DNA of 64,000 nt from Bdellovibrionales bacterium CG10_big_fil_rev_8_21_14_0_10_45_34 (GTDB lineage: Bacteria > Bdellovibrionota > Bdellovibrionia > Bdellovibrionales > 1-14-0-10-45-34). The stretch is taken from assembly GCA_002778785.1 (NCBI GenBank), contig PEZS01000002.1:39108-103107 (forward strand), written 5' to 3'. Shown here in pieces: positions 56,396 to 64,000 of this stretch. Under the pieces are notes generated by a model. That model was not told where the DNA came from. It did not search any database and worked only from the letters and a program-made list of their open reading frames with translations. Both the position numbers and the translations under genes were made by a program. Numbering within the stretch: the first letter of the stretch is position 1; every line of letters starts with the position of its first letter.

Positions 56396-56899
56396 ATGGA
56401 AAAAAGCTTTCAGCAGATACTTAACGAGACGATTACCTATACTCCATGCCAGCAGAGCGTTTCGGGGTGGACAGAGAGCCTTCCTTGTCGAGTCAGCTTC
56501 GATCATCTATTGCTGCGACCCTCTCGTAATACCGTAAAATCGAAGCGAGTCTTCGGCGTGTATGGATACCAAAATGCAAAGCCCCAGCAGAGCGAAAATC
56601 TCTCTGAAGCGACCCGTCAGAAGTCGAGTAAGATGCCCAGCTCCTCGGGTAAAAATCTTACTTCTATGAACTTCTTAACAAAAGAGGAGCTTTCGGCGGT
56701 AACTTGGTTTGCCTCTCAGGGATGCTCTGGGCTTCGCGAGAATTTCTCACGAGGAGCACTTAAGGCAGAATTTCGACGGCTGAGTAAGAAGCTTCATCCC
56801 GACACAAATTACGGCAAAAGCCCTTCCGCTCGTGCCTTTTACGAACTGATGCAATCTGTAAAGATTCTCGAAGAACTTGCACTGAAGCTCGATGCCTAA
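56396..56899 (+). CDS. J-domain protein (DnaJ-like, C-terminal J domain)
   Basis: This 167-residue protein has no strong domain in its first about 95 residues (Ser/Gln-rich). The last about 65 form a J-like domain with the key tripeptide in LHPDTN near residue 138, preceded by a basic helix (KAEFRRLSKKLHP) and followed by FYELMQSVKILEEL. The HPD motif should stimulate a DnaK-type ATPase. A client is unknown. The first helix is less canonical, so confidence is moderate. Confidence 0.7.
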   Translation: MEKSFQQILNETITYTPCQQSVSGWTESLPCRVSFDHLLLRPSRNTVKSKRVFGVYGYQNAKPQQSENLSEATRQKSSKMPSSSGKNLTSMNFLTKEELSAVTWFASQGCSGLRENFSRGALKAEFRRLSKKLHPDTNYGKSPSARAFYELMQSVKILEELALKLDA

Positions 56900-56942
56900 G
56901 TATCGGGAGCCACAGTTTCTAGGGCGATGAGATTTTCTAGCC

Positions 56943-58619
56943 TTAGTGAACGACTTTCTTGTACTTGAATCGATGGGGTTTTAAGCCCTCTTCACCCTGG
57001 CGACGCTTAAGATCTGCTTCATAATCAGCAAAATTGCCCTCGAGGAACTCCACCTTGCCTTCGCCTTCAAACGCCATAATGTGCGTACAGATACGATCCA
57101 AAAACCATCTATCGTGAGATATGACAACCGCTGTACCGCCGTACTCAAGGAGTGCCTCTTCAAGTGCACGGATCGTGTTGACGTCTAAATCGTTCGTTGG
57201 TTCATCGAGTAACAACAGGTTCGACCCTTTTTGAAGAAGCTTTGCCAGCTGAACTCTATTGCGCTCTCCGCCGGATAGATTTCCGACCAATTTCTGTTGA
57301 TCCTGCCCTGAAAAATTAAATCGCGAAACGTAAGCTCTTGAGTTCATCTCTTTTGAGCCGATCATCATGATTTCACTGCCGCCTGTTATTTCTTCAAAGA
57401 CAGATTTGTTCGGATTGAGAGAATCTCGTTCTTGATCCACGTAAGCGACTTTAACAGTTTCGCCCATTCTTAGCGAGCCACTCGTCGGAGTCTCCCCCGC
57501 CGTGATCAACCTAAAGAGAGTTGTCTTTCCGGCTCCATTTGGACCAATAACTCCCACAATAGCGCCGCGCGGAATTTTGGCACTAAAGTCCTCAATAATT
57601 ACCTTATCATTGAAAGTCTTAGAAACGTGATCTAGCTCAATGACCAATTCGCCTAGCCGAGGGCCTGGCGGTATAAAAATCTGCACTTCTTGAAGTTTCT
57701 CCGCAGTGGGTTCCTTCAGTAGATTTTCATAATTAGAAATCCGCGCCTTAGACTTAGCCTGCCGAGCGCGAGGACTCATTCGTACCCACTCAAGCTCTCG
57801 CTCTAAGGTACGAACACGTTTTGTTTCTGCCCTTTGTTCATTTGAAAAACGCTTTTCTTTTTGTTCTAACCACGAGGAGTAATTGCCCTTCCAAGGAATT
57901 CCTTCACCTCTGTCGAGCTCTAAAATCCAACCGGCCACATTGTCGAGAAAGTATCTGTCGTGAGTCACTGCAATGACAGTGCCCGGAAACTCCTTCAAAT
58001 ACCTCTCTAACCAAGCAACCGACTTTGCATCCAAATGGTTCGTTGGCTCATCGAGCAGCAAAATATCAGGCTCTGAAATCAGCAGCCTAGCCAGGGCCAC
58101 ACGGCGCTTTTCCCCTCCTGAAAGCTGGCCAACCACTACTTCCGCTGGAGGGCAATTCAAGGCATCTAGTGCAATATCAATTTTTCTATCGAGGTCCCAG
58201 CCATCTAGCGCTTCTATTTTCTCTTGAACTTGCCCTTGCTTCTCAATGAGACGAGTCATTTCATCTTCGTCCATAGGTTCAGCAAACTTAGCCCCAATGG
58301 CTTCAAACTCTCGCAAGAGATCCTTGAGCTGCCCAACGCCGTCTTCAACGTTTTCTTTAACAGTCTTTGCCAAATCTAGTTCGGGCTCTTGCGCAAGATA
58401 CCCAACTTTTAACTCTTTTGCAGGAAAGGCTTCGCCCAGGAAGTCATGATCCACTCCTGCCATGATTTTTAAGAGAGAGCTCTTGCCAGATCCATTCAAA
58501 CCCAGCACACCGATTTTTGCCCCGAGATAATAAGACAAATAGATATCTTTTAATATCTGTCGCTTTGGAGGCACAACTTTGCCAACACCCTTCATGGTAT
58601 AGATGATTTCTTCAGACAT
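56943..58619 (-). CDS. ettA: Energy-dependent translational throttle protein EttA
   Basis: This 558-residue ABC-F protein has two ABC domains, with Walker A GLNGSGKS and GPNGAGKT, two LSGGEKRR/LSGGERNR signatures and LLLDEPTNHLDA/LLLDEPTNDLDV Walker B. The linker with YSSWLEQKEKR is the P-site tRNA interaction region of EttA. It binds the ribosomal E site and links translation to ATP/ADP ratio. Length matches the family. A GGAGG site precedes the ATG. Confidence 0.95.
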   Translation of the reverse strand: MSEEIIYTMKGVGKVVPPKRQILKDIYLSYYLGAKIGVLGLNGSGKSSLLKIMAGVDHDFLGEAFPAKELKVGYLAQEPELDLAKTVKENVEDGVGQLKDLLREFEAIGAKFAEPMDEDEMTRLIEKQGQVQEKIEALDGWDLDRKIDIALDALNCPPAEVVVGQLSGGEKRRVALARLLISEPDILLLDEPTNHLDAKSVAWLERYLKEFPGTVIAVTHDRYFLDNVAGWILELDRGEGIPWKGNYSSWLEQKEKRFSNEQRAETKRVRTLERELEWVRMSPRARQAKSKARISNYENLLKEPTAEKLQEVQIFIPPGPRLGELVIELDHVSKTFNDKVIIEDFSAKIPRGAIVGVIGPNGAGKTTLFRLITAGETPTSGSLRMGETVKVAYVDQERDSLNPNKSVFEEITGGSEIMMIGSKEMNSRAYVSRFNFSGQDQQKLVGNLSGGERNRVQLAKLLQKGSNLLLLDEPTNDLDVNTIRALEEALLEYGGTAVVISHDRWFLDRICTHIMAFEGEGKVEFLEGNFADYEADLKRRQGEEGLKPHRFKYKKVVH

Positions 58620-58691
58620 ATTTCCTCCTGGTAGTTCTCTTACACCTTTTCACTTGAAAAAAACAGATTCCTTTTCCACAGTAGTAGAAGC

Positions 58692-58889
58692 ATGTCGAAA
58701 AGCCGAAAGATTCGCGAATCAGCTCTCAATTCAACCCTCAAATCCTTAGAACAGGCCTTTGAAGACTACGAAAAGGTTTTGTCTCAACCTGCCTCTCGAG
58801 TCGGCGAAAGCATAAAACCTCTCAAGCTGAAACAGCAAGCAGAATCGCTTTTTAAAAAACTTAAATCTCAACTCAAGGAACTCTCTTAA
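58692..58889 (+). CDS. Small helical protein upstream of hemH
   Basis: A 65-residue Lys/Glu/Gln/Ser-rich protein likely to form a helical hairpin or coiled coil (LNSTLKSLEQAFEDYEKVL and SLFKKLKSQLKEL). It has no recognised family. It is divergent from ettA and ends nine bases before the hemH ATG, so co-transcription with hemH is likely. The start lacks a strong ribosome-binding site. Confidence 0.55.
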   Translation: MSKSRKIRESALNSTLKSLEQAFEDYEKVLSQPASRVGESIKPLKLKQQAESLFKKLKSQLKELS

Positions 58890-58898
58890 AACTCTGGC

Positions 58899-60032
58899 AT
58901 GAACCAAAGAATCTATCTTCTCGTTAATCTCGGAACGCCTGCCTCTCCTTCGACTTCAGATGTTCGTCGATATCTAGGGGAGTTTCTTATGGACCCTTAC
59001 GTTATCGACATCCCTACTCCGCTGAGATGGCTACTTGTACATGGAATCATTCTGCGAACTCGCCCCTCAAGGTCAGCTGCTGCTTATGAGAAAATTTGGT
59101 CGAAAGAGGGATCCCCTTTATTATTCCACACTCGAAAACTCACTGAACAAGTAAATACGCGCTACGAAGGCCAATCACTAAAAGATCGAGCTTTTTTTTG
59201 CATGAGGTATGGAGAACCCAGTATTTCTAGTGGCATTACCCAAATACTTGAAAATACTAAGGCTACAACCGATGGAGCCGAAATCTTCGTCATTCCACTC
59301 TACCCGCATTTTGCCGACTCTGCCACAACCACAGCGCTCGCGAAGTTCGAGCAAGAGATAGCGAAAGCTTTTGTGAAAAGAGGTTTTTCTAGTTGCTCCA
59401 ATAAATTAGGGCAAGAACGAGACGGGATATGGAGACATCTCGCATTTAAAAAACAGCAAGTGCGAATTCAGCTAAAAAGTGTCCCACACTTTTACCAATC
59501 TCGCATGTGGATAGACTCATTGGTTGGAAGCATTAAAAATGCCACTTTAGAAGAAGACGAATTCCTATTGCTCAGTTTTCATGGCCTCCCTGAGAGGCAT
59601 ATTAAAAAGCGCGACAGAGACCAACCTCCTAGATGTCTTATAAGCGCGAACTGCTGCGCCCAACCCTCGGAGTTCGCCAAAGAATATTGTTACCGAGCGC
59701 AATGCTTTCAAACTTTAAGAGATGTTCAAAGAGAACTTAAACTTCCTATCGATCGTGTATCTCTCGGTTTTCAGTCGCGGCTAGGAAGAAATAAATGGAT
59801 CGATCCATCCACTACGAACCAACTGGTCCAATTGCGAAAAAACGGAGTCGAAAAACTTGTCGTTGCTTGCCCTAGTTTTGTTGGCGACTGTCTTGAGACG
59901 CTTGAAGAGGTCAATATCGCGCTCAGAGAGCAGTGGACTCATTTAGGTGGTAAGAGCTTTCGCTATATAGCTTGCCTCAATGAAACCGAGATGTGGGTCG
60001 ATAATTTGACCACATGGCTCACGGAGCTTTAG
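58899..60032 (+). CDS. hemH: Ferrochelatase with internal Cys cluster
   Basis: This 377-residue enzyme inserts iron into protoporphyrin IX, the last step of protoheme synthesis. It has LLVNLGTP at the N-terminus, the catalytic His in LLSFHGLPERH, and the metal-site Glu in GDCLETLEE. Cys246, 252, 253, 264 and 269 form a cluster in an internal loop. Some bacterial ferrochelatases bind a 2Fe-2S cluster through such internal Cys; that is established for the family but inferred here. The protein is slightly longer than simple bacterial forms. Confidence 0.92.
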   Translation: MNQRIYLLVNLGTPASPSTSDVRRYLGEFLMDPYVIDIPTPLRWLLVHGIILRTRPSRSAAAYEKIWSKEGSPLLFHTRKLTEQVNTRYEGQSLKDRAFFCMRYGEPSISSGITQILENTKATTDGAEIFVIPLYPHFADSATTTALAKFEQEIAKAFVKRGFSSCSNKLGQERDGIWRHLAFKKQQVRIQLKSVPHFYQSRMWIDSLVGSIKNATLEEDEFLLLSFHGLPERHIKKRDRDQPPRCLISANCCAQPSEFAKEYCYRAQCFQTLRDVQRELKLPIDRVSLGFQSRLGRNKWIDPSTTNQLVQLRKNGVEKLVVACPSFVGDCLETLEEVNIALREQWTHLGGKSFRYIACLNETEMWVDNLTTWLTEL

Positions 60033-60048
60033 TCAGAGCCTTCACGCC

Positions 60049-60354
60049 TTACCTTTTGTTTGCGCATTTAGGGCTTCGGGTATTTTTTTGCGGATCAAAC
60101 TCTGCTTCGGTGTGCGCATGAATTGAAAGTGCGTGCAGACCAAATTGAAATTCCTTCTCTAGCAAGTTCATTATGTGAGCGTGGCGAAGAACGGGCCGGA
60201 CACCTTCAAATTTTTTAGAAACTATGACCACTTTAAAATGTGTCTGAGCATCGGGGCCCACAGAATGCATATAGCTTTCGTCAATAACCTCAAGCCTCGA
60301 CGGCGAAAACTCTTGTTTCAACAATTTCTCGATCGTATTTGCTCTTAAGTTCAT
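60049..60354 (-). CDS. BolA-family protein
   Basis: This 101-residue protein has the BolA/IbaG fold: N-terminal helix ANTIEKLLKQEFSPSRLEVIDES, then HFKVVIVSKKFEGVRPVLRHAHIMNLLE with the conserved FEG-x-(3)-LxxH loop, and the terminal HALSIHAHTEAEF strand. BolA proteins act with monothiol glutaredoxins in iron-sulfur handling and stress. Convergence with hemH is in keeping with iron metabolism but not proof of a link. Confidence 0.85.
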   Translation of the reverse strand: MNLRANTIEKLLKQEFSPSRLEVIDESYMHSVGPDAQTHFKVVIVSKKFEGVRPVLRHAHIMNLLEKEFQFGLHALSIHAHTEAEFDPQKNTRSPKCANKR

Positions 60355-60611
60355 AGGTGTTTTCCCAACCCGAACGTTTATTACACTCCACCCTACAGCT
60401 CTCTCGTCGAAAACCTACAGCATTTTTGCCAAAAACGCGCTAGTTGAATAACTAAAATCTTATCCTAGATGACTAGAAACTCATCTTAGATAACCTAAGC
60501 CAACAGAGATACTAGAGGCCCTACCCGTTTGAATTTTTTTCAAACTGCCTACTGACTATTGCTTACGAACCAGAAGCCCCATAGCTTCGCCAAAACTTTA
60601 GGAGGGTTAAA
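60355..60611. promoter_or_regulatory. Divergent intergenic region bolA / repetitive secreted gene
   Basis: About 257 bp. Two imperfect copies of an ATCTTA-rich motif sit near 60450-60500, and an AGGAGGG ribosome-binding site precedes the downstream ATG at 60612. I see no clear operator palindrome. Confidence 0.4.
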
Positions 60612-61619
60612 ATGATCAGAAAAATCACAACAATGTTAGTGTGCACAAGTTTTGTGCTGACTCAAACCACAACGGTATTCGCAAATGCGGAGTCGTTTTA
60701 CTCGGGCCATGATGATGGTGCAGAGATGATGGTGCAGTACGTAGAGCTCGATGGTTTAGAAGATGCTGACATTGAGCACACTATGGAAAACGCAGATGAA
60801 CTGCACGAACTAGCTATGGAGGCTCATGAAGCAGGTACGAGCCTAGCGGACGAAGTAGCTGTTGAAGAAGAAGAGCTGCAAGAAGAAAAAAAGAAGGGTC
60901 CAAGTTTCATCGGACTCATTGGCAAAGGTGTTAAGAAGTTGGGTAAACTTACAGTAAAGGGCGGCAAATTCTTATTTTATAGCGGCCCTAAGCGACTTGG
61001 AACAAAAGTGATTTGGCCAGGCCTTAAAGCCACTGGAAAAGGCATCAGCAAAGGGGTAAAAGCAACAGCTTCTGGCGTAAAATATGTTGCAGTTAAAACC
61101 GCTCAAGGAACAAAACTTGTCGCTGTAAAGACTGCTGAAGCTGCAAAGAAGGGCGCTTTAGCTGTTAAAGACGGCGCGGTTTACGTAGCGGTTACTGTAA
61201 AAAATGGAACTGTTAAAGGTGTTACCGTAGTTGCCAAAGGCGCCGCGAAGCTCGCTACAACAACTTATGACATTGTTGTCGTCAAAGCGATTGGCGAGTA
61301 TTTGATTAAAAAGGGCTTGGTAAATGGAGTTTACAACGGCTTCTTGGTACCAGTCGGTAAAGGTATTGCAAATGGATCAGTTGCTGTCGTTAAAGGCGCT
61401 CGAACCGCAGTTGTTGCAACAGGCAATGGGATTGCAGCTGGCGCCAAAGCTACTGGCAAAGGTGTAAAGACAGCTGTTCTTGCTACTGACAGATTCTTAG
61501 GCACAGTAGTTGTTAAAACAGGTCGCGGCATTGCGAGAGGCTTTAGCTTCTATGTGAGCTCGTTTCAAAACAACTCGACCACAATTGAAAGTCAGGTTGA
61601 AGGCCAAGCCATCAACTAA
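60612..61619 (+). CDS. Secreted repetitive Lys/Gly/Val-rich protein
   Basis: This 335-residue protein has a signal peptide ending near TTVFANA. The first about 65 mature residues are very acidic (EVAVEEEELQEE). The remaining about 240 consist of degenerate units alternating Lys-Gly/Thr with runs of Val/Ala (for example VKATASGVKYVAVKTA, VAKGAAKLATT, GKGIANGSVAVVKGA), strongly basic and without cysteines. I know no family. The pattern could make a repeated amphipathic surface or fibre. A strong terminator follows. Confidence 0.7.
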   Translation: MIRKITTMLVCTSFVLTQTTTVFANAESFYSGHDDGAEMMVQYVELDGLEDADIEHTMENADELHELAMEAHEAGTSLADEVAVEEEELQEEKKKGPSFIGLIGKGVKKLGKLTVKGGKFLFYSGPKRLGTKVIWPGLKATGKGISKGVKATASGVKYVAVKTAQGTKLVAVKTAEAAKKGALAVKDGAVYVAVTVKNGTVKGVTVVAKGAAKLATTTYDIVVVKAIGEYLIKKGLVNGVYNGFLVPVGKGIANGSVAVVKGARTAVVATGNGIAAGAKATGKGVKTAVLATDRFLGTVVVKTGRGIARGFSFYVSSFQNNSTTIESQVEGQAIN

Positions 61620-61677
61620 GAGGTTTGAAACTTAGGGCGTGATGCCCTTTCAAATTTCAGCTGAAAATTCTTTAGAC

Positions 61678-61711
61678 AAGAGCAGGTTCCGATACCTGCT
61701 CTTTTTTTGTG
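61678..61711 (+). terminator. Strong terminator
   Basis: AAGAGCAGGT and ACCTGCTCTT form a ten-pair stem with a 6-base loop followed by seven or more T, 60 bp after the stop of the repetitive secreted gene. Confidence 0.88.
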
Positions 61712-62045
61712 CTTTGACCTTTTGCATCCGTAAAAACGGAGTTGGCCCTTCTGTCGGATATTCAGTTCTTTGGCCTTATGCATTCGAAAAAGGTGTAAAC
61801 GCTACTATTTATGCGGTCAAAGTCACTGGCGAACTAATCGGTCATAGTCGCCTTTTAATCGTTTTTTAATTAAACTGTCTAGTTTTTCGCCACCGATATT
61901 TTTGTTCTGATCGCGTGTATAAAATCTGCTCACTGTCTCAAAATAAAACACAGATAACCACATGAAATCACCTCGCTTTTCTTTTCCGGTTAGGCCTAGC
62001 TTTTGCACTTTAGAGGGTAGAAAGTGAAAACAAGGGGGGAAACAT

Positions 62046-62216
62046 ATGGAAAGACTCTTTTACGAATTCAGACCATACCTATTTATTGCTGTAGGGCTTA
62101 TTGCATTTATGAATGCCCATTCAAACAGCCTACTTAAGATCTCTGGTTTGTCGTTAGCGTTACTCAGCGCAATCATCGTGTGGGCTCGGTATTCGGCACG
62201 CAATAGATTAGCTTAA
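62046..62216 (+). CDS. Small two-helix membrane protein
   Basis: A 56-residue protein with two hydrophobic segments (PYLFIAVGLIAFMNA and LSLALLSAIIVWARY) separated by a short polar loop, and a basic C-terminus. The ATG is preceded by AAGGGGGGAAACAT, a strong ribosome-binding tract, which argues that it is real. It lies in its own short gap before a lipoprotein gene. I know no family. Confidence 0.7.
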   Translation: MERLFYEFRPYLFIAVGLIAFMNAHSNSLLKISGLSLALLSAIIVWARYSARNRLA

Positions 62217-62251
62217 TCTTACCTGAATTTACATCTCGACTGGGGGACTCA

Positions 62252-63181
62252 ATGACAAAAAAAACAAGTTCTAAATATTTATGGCGACCACATGGATTCA
62301 GAACACTCCTTTTGATTTTGTCATTGGTACTCACGCTGAGTTTTCAAAACTGTTCCGAAAATAATAGTTCGCCGTCTGGGACGATGTTTGATTCGATGGG
62401 ACAGGGCTCAAATTCTCTGTCGGGCGGGGAAACCCCTACAATTGAATCAGTGAAGCTATATCAAAACGGACAAGAAACTTCTGTTTACCAAATCGGCGGC
62501 ACTCTAGAAATCGAAGTAAAAACTCGGAATGCCTCGCAGTGTGCCTATCCCGCTAAGGATGGATCACTAAGAGACTGCTCTTCGGGTACCGTACGATTCA
62601 CTGTGAATGTCGCTAATACCTATAACTCTGAGCCCTTCTTTGGAGCTGCTCAACTACGAGCAGTTAACGCTATCAACCGAAGAGAAGTGAACGCGTCGTT
62701 TGCGAGCCAATGCCCCTGGGGAGGCACCGAGTGCCGATTCATTAGACTCGAACCGGAAGATCTCAACGCACCCAGAGCTCTGGGAGTAAGGCTTGGCCAT
62801 TTTGATGGTAAACAGTGTAATGACTCTCTCATGCAAAAGAATAGCTTCGATTTTCCCGGACCAATTGCAAATTTGTGCATGAAAACGAAAGCTCTGGTTG
62901 GCTCTGGCCAAGGCGTGATTAGCAAATGCTACTATCACGGTGCCGCTCAACCTCCTGAGCAAGGAATTTCTGTTCCGTGTGATGGAGTCACCTTTTTGGA
63001 ATCTGGTGGCTTCACATTAGGAAGCTGGGCTGGCCCATCAACTACAGCCGAAAGGGCAAAATTTAGCGTTGTGTGGGAAGACACAAGCCAAAAAATCAAG
63101 CGTGTGGATTCAGTAACCTACGTTAGTCAATGTAGTGCTAATAGCGGTCCGCGCACCTGCACTTTTGCGCCGGAATTATAA
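62252..63181 (+). CDS. Lipoprotein of unknown function
   Basis: This 309-residue protein has a lipoprotein signal ending in LSFQNC, a Ser/Gly/Asn-rich linker and a mature region with several Cys pairs (CAYPAKDGSLRDC, CPWGGTEC, CSANSGPRTC), implying disulfides. No family is recognised. The ATG follows GGGGG-ACTCA. The FQNC lipobox and Ser-rich spacer are frequent in Bdellovibrio-type secreted proteins, an observation I hold only loosely. Confidence 0.65.
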   Translation: MTKKTSSKYLWRPHGFRTLLLILSLVLTLSFQNCSENNSSPSGTMFDSMGQGSNSLSGGETPTIESVKLYQNGQETSVYQIGGTLEIEVKTRNASQCAYPAKDGSLRDCSSGTVRFTVNVANTYNSEPFFGAAQLRAVNAINRREVNASFASQCPWGGTECRFIRLEPEDLNAPRALGVRLGHFDGKQCNDSLMQKNSFDFPGPIANLCMKTKALVGSGQGVISKCYYHGAAQPPEQGISVPCDGVTFLESGGFTLGSWAGPSTTAERAKFSVVWEDTSQKIKRVDSVTYVSQCSANSGPRTCTFAPEL

Positions 63182-63193
63182 ATCACTTTTTGA

Positions 63194-63781
63194 TCAGAAA
63201 GGAATAGGCACTACTTCTTGCCTGGCCTGCAAAAGAGTTTTCTTTCCGCTTTCAAAAATGACGTCAATGCGTCCATCAATGGTTTGAGATACAAACCCCA
63301 CTCCGAACGAAGGGTGGCTGATGACGTCTCCCTTTTGAAAAGTGCGATCAACAGAATAAGCAATGTGCTCCATATCTCGAGTAGCTTCGCTCAACTCCTC
63401 CCAGGAATGATCCACTATATCTTTTCGAGTGACTTTCTTTTTTTGGGAAATTCGCTTTTTGGGTGCTGCGACAGTCTTGATACGAGCTCCTTCTTTGATC
63501 TCCACCGCTTTTTGGATGAGTCTTTTTTGTGAGTCAGCTGCCTCTGGGGCGTTTGATAACTTTTCTAGAGTGATCTTTTTTGCTGAAACTCGCAATGATT
63601 TTTTGTCAGCAGGCCGAGCCGACACGGCCTTTGGCGATACCTTTGACAACTTAGCTTTTCCTGCTTGCGCCTTAGCGCTCCCCATCTTCTTTGATTTAGA
63701 CGAACTGGATCCTGCCGACTTACTCGTTGTCTTGGCTGAAGCCCCGGTTCCAACCTTTTTGGCCGTTTTCTTTTTCGCCAT
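63194..63781 (-). CDS. Lys/Ala-rich protein with CarD-like C-terminal fold
   Basis: This 195-residue basic protein begins with about 110 residues rich in Lys, Ala and Ser (AKKKTAKKVGTGASAKTTSK), like bacterial histone-H1 homologues. The last about 60 residues resemble the small barrel of CarD/TRCF RNA-polymerase-interaction domains (FQKGDVISHPSFGVGFVSQTI), though this match is by eye. It may be a DNA- or RNA-polymerase-associated protein. GGAGGG precedes the ATG at 63781. Confidence 0.6.
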   Translation of the reverse strand: MAKKKTAKKVGTGASAKTTSKSAGSSSSKSKKMGSAKAQAGKAKLSKVSPKAVSARPADKKSLRVSAKKITLEKLSNAPEAADSQKRLIQKAVEIKEGARIKTVAAPKKRISQKKKVTRKDIVDHSWEELSEATRDMEHIAYSVDRTFQKGDVISHPSFGVGFVSQTIDGRIDVIFESGKKTLLQARQEVVPIPF

Positions 63782-63893
63782 CGGTTAACCCTCCACTAAA
63801 AATACGTGAGGCAATTAGAACACATACAAGAAGTATTTGTAACCCCTGAAAGAGATAATTCTCTAGGTTAGTCCAAAAATGAAAAATTTTTCT

Positions 63894-64000
63894 AGGGCGT
63901 GTACTCATTTGGGCGAGCGTCGCGAGAAAGCCAATTTAATGCGAGATCAAGGCGCGAGGAGAAGCCATAGCGCCTCTATGGCGCCGACGAGCAACGCTGA
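63894..64000. repeat. Left part of a long palindromic element, cut by window end
   Basis: The sequence from about 63894 has the look of a long imperfect hairpin: GGGCGTGTACTC at the outer left, GC-rich arms with repeated GCGAG motifs, and a perfect centre CCATAG/CTATGG at 63965-63970 and 63976-63981. The right arm should lie beyond the window. It resembles the element at 54822-54944 in type, not in exact sequence. Confidence 0.55.

Noticed and set aside
61639-61869. Open frame of 76 codons after the repetitive secreted gene
   Set aside because: It runs through a strong terminator hairpin, has no ribosome-binding site and no family features.

Overview
The window is 64 kb of a moderate-GC bacterial chromosome, densely coded on both strands. 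It mixes housekeeping genes (lysC, lysA, metG, metH, nrdR, nusB, ppsR, ahcY, map, ettA, hemH, bolA) with many secreted, lipoprotein and outer-membrane genes of unknown role. Several traits fit a Bdellovibrionota-type predatory bacterium: two secreted subtilases, an M28 peptidase, a SWIB protein with a histone-H1-like tail, a ferrochelatase with an internal cysteine cluster, a bacterial deoxyhypusine-synthase homologue and frequent TTG starts. That assignment is an inference; no rRNA or tRNA gene is visible to confirm it.

Layout. 0-3.2 kb: the end of an ABC ATPase gene, then a phnDCE-type phosphate/phosphonate importer. 3.4-9.6 kb: an accessory patch with a secreted His-repeat protein, a HigB-like/HTH-Panacea toxin-antitoxin pair followed by a diverged copy of the tail of the His-repeat gene, a beta-barrel protein, an orphan HipB-like regulator and a 5'-truncated gene. 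9.8-13.6 kb: a deoxyhypusine-synthase-like gene divergent from lysC and lysA. 14-17 kb: an OmpA-type lipoprotein, CsbD and two small secreted proteins. 17-22 kb: the intact paralogue of the truncated gene, a metallopeptidase-like lipoprotein joined in frame to half of a GH15 glucoamylase, and a two-gene unit ending in an XRE regulator. 22-30 kb: tandem repeats, a heme-oxygenase-fold oxidase paired with a FeeM-like acyltransferase, a TolC/RND pair without an adaptor gene, and an M28 peptidase. 30-41 kb: two RsmB-type RNA methyltransferases, metG, a subtilase with a very large insertion, and metH. 42-47 kb: the nrdR-nusB-unknown-ppsR operon, a LysR regulator and a second subtilase. 47-53 kb: membrane proteins, a DUF2298 protein, a GT2 glycosyltransferase and a UGM-like flavoprotein. 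53-64 kb: ahcY, map, the SWIB protein, ettA, hemH, bolA, a repetitive secreted protein, small membrane and lipoprotein genes, and the left part of a palindromic element cut by the window end.

How the genes fit together. metG, metH, ahcY and map cover methionine use and the S-adenosylhomocysteine cycle. lysC and lysA cover the first and last steps of lysine and diaminopimelate synthesis. nrdR, nusB and ppsR form one translationally coupled unit. The best candidates for undescribed biology are the oxidase/FeeM-like pair, the Panacea module whose toxin ribosome-binding site lies in a hairpin, the GH15-lipoprotein junction, and recurring G-tracts used in place of normal ribosome-binding sites.
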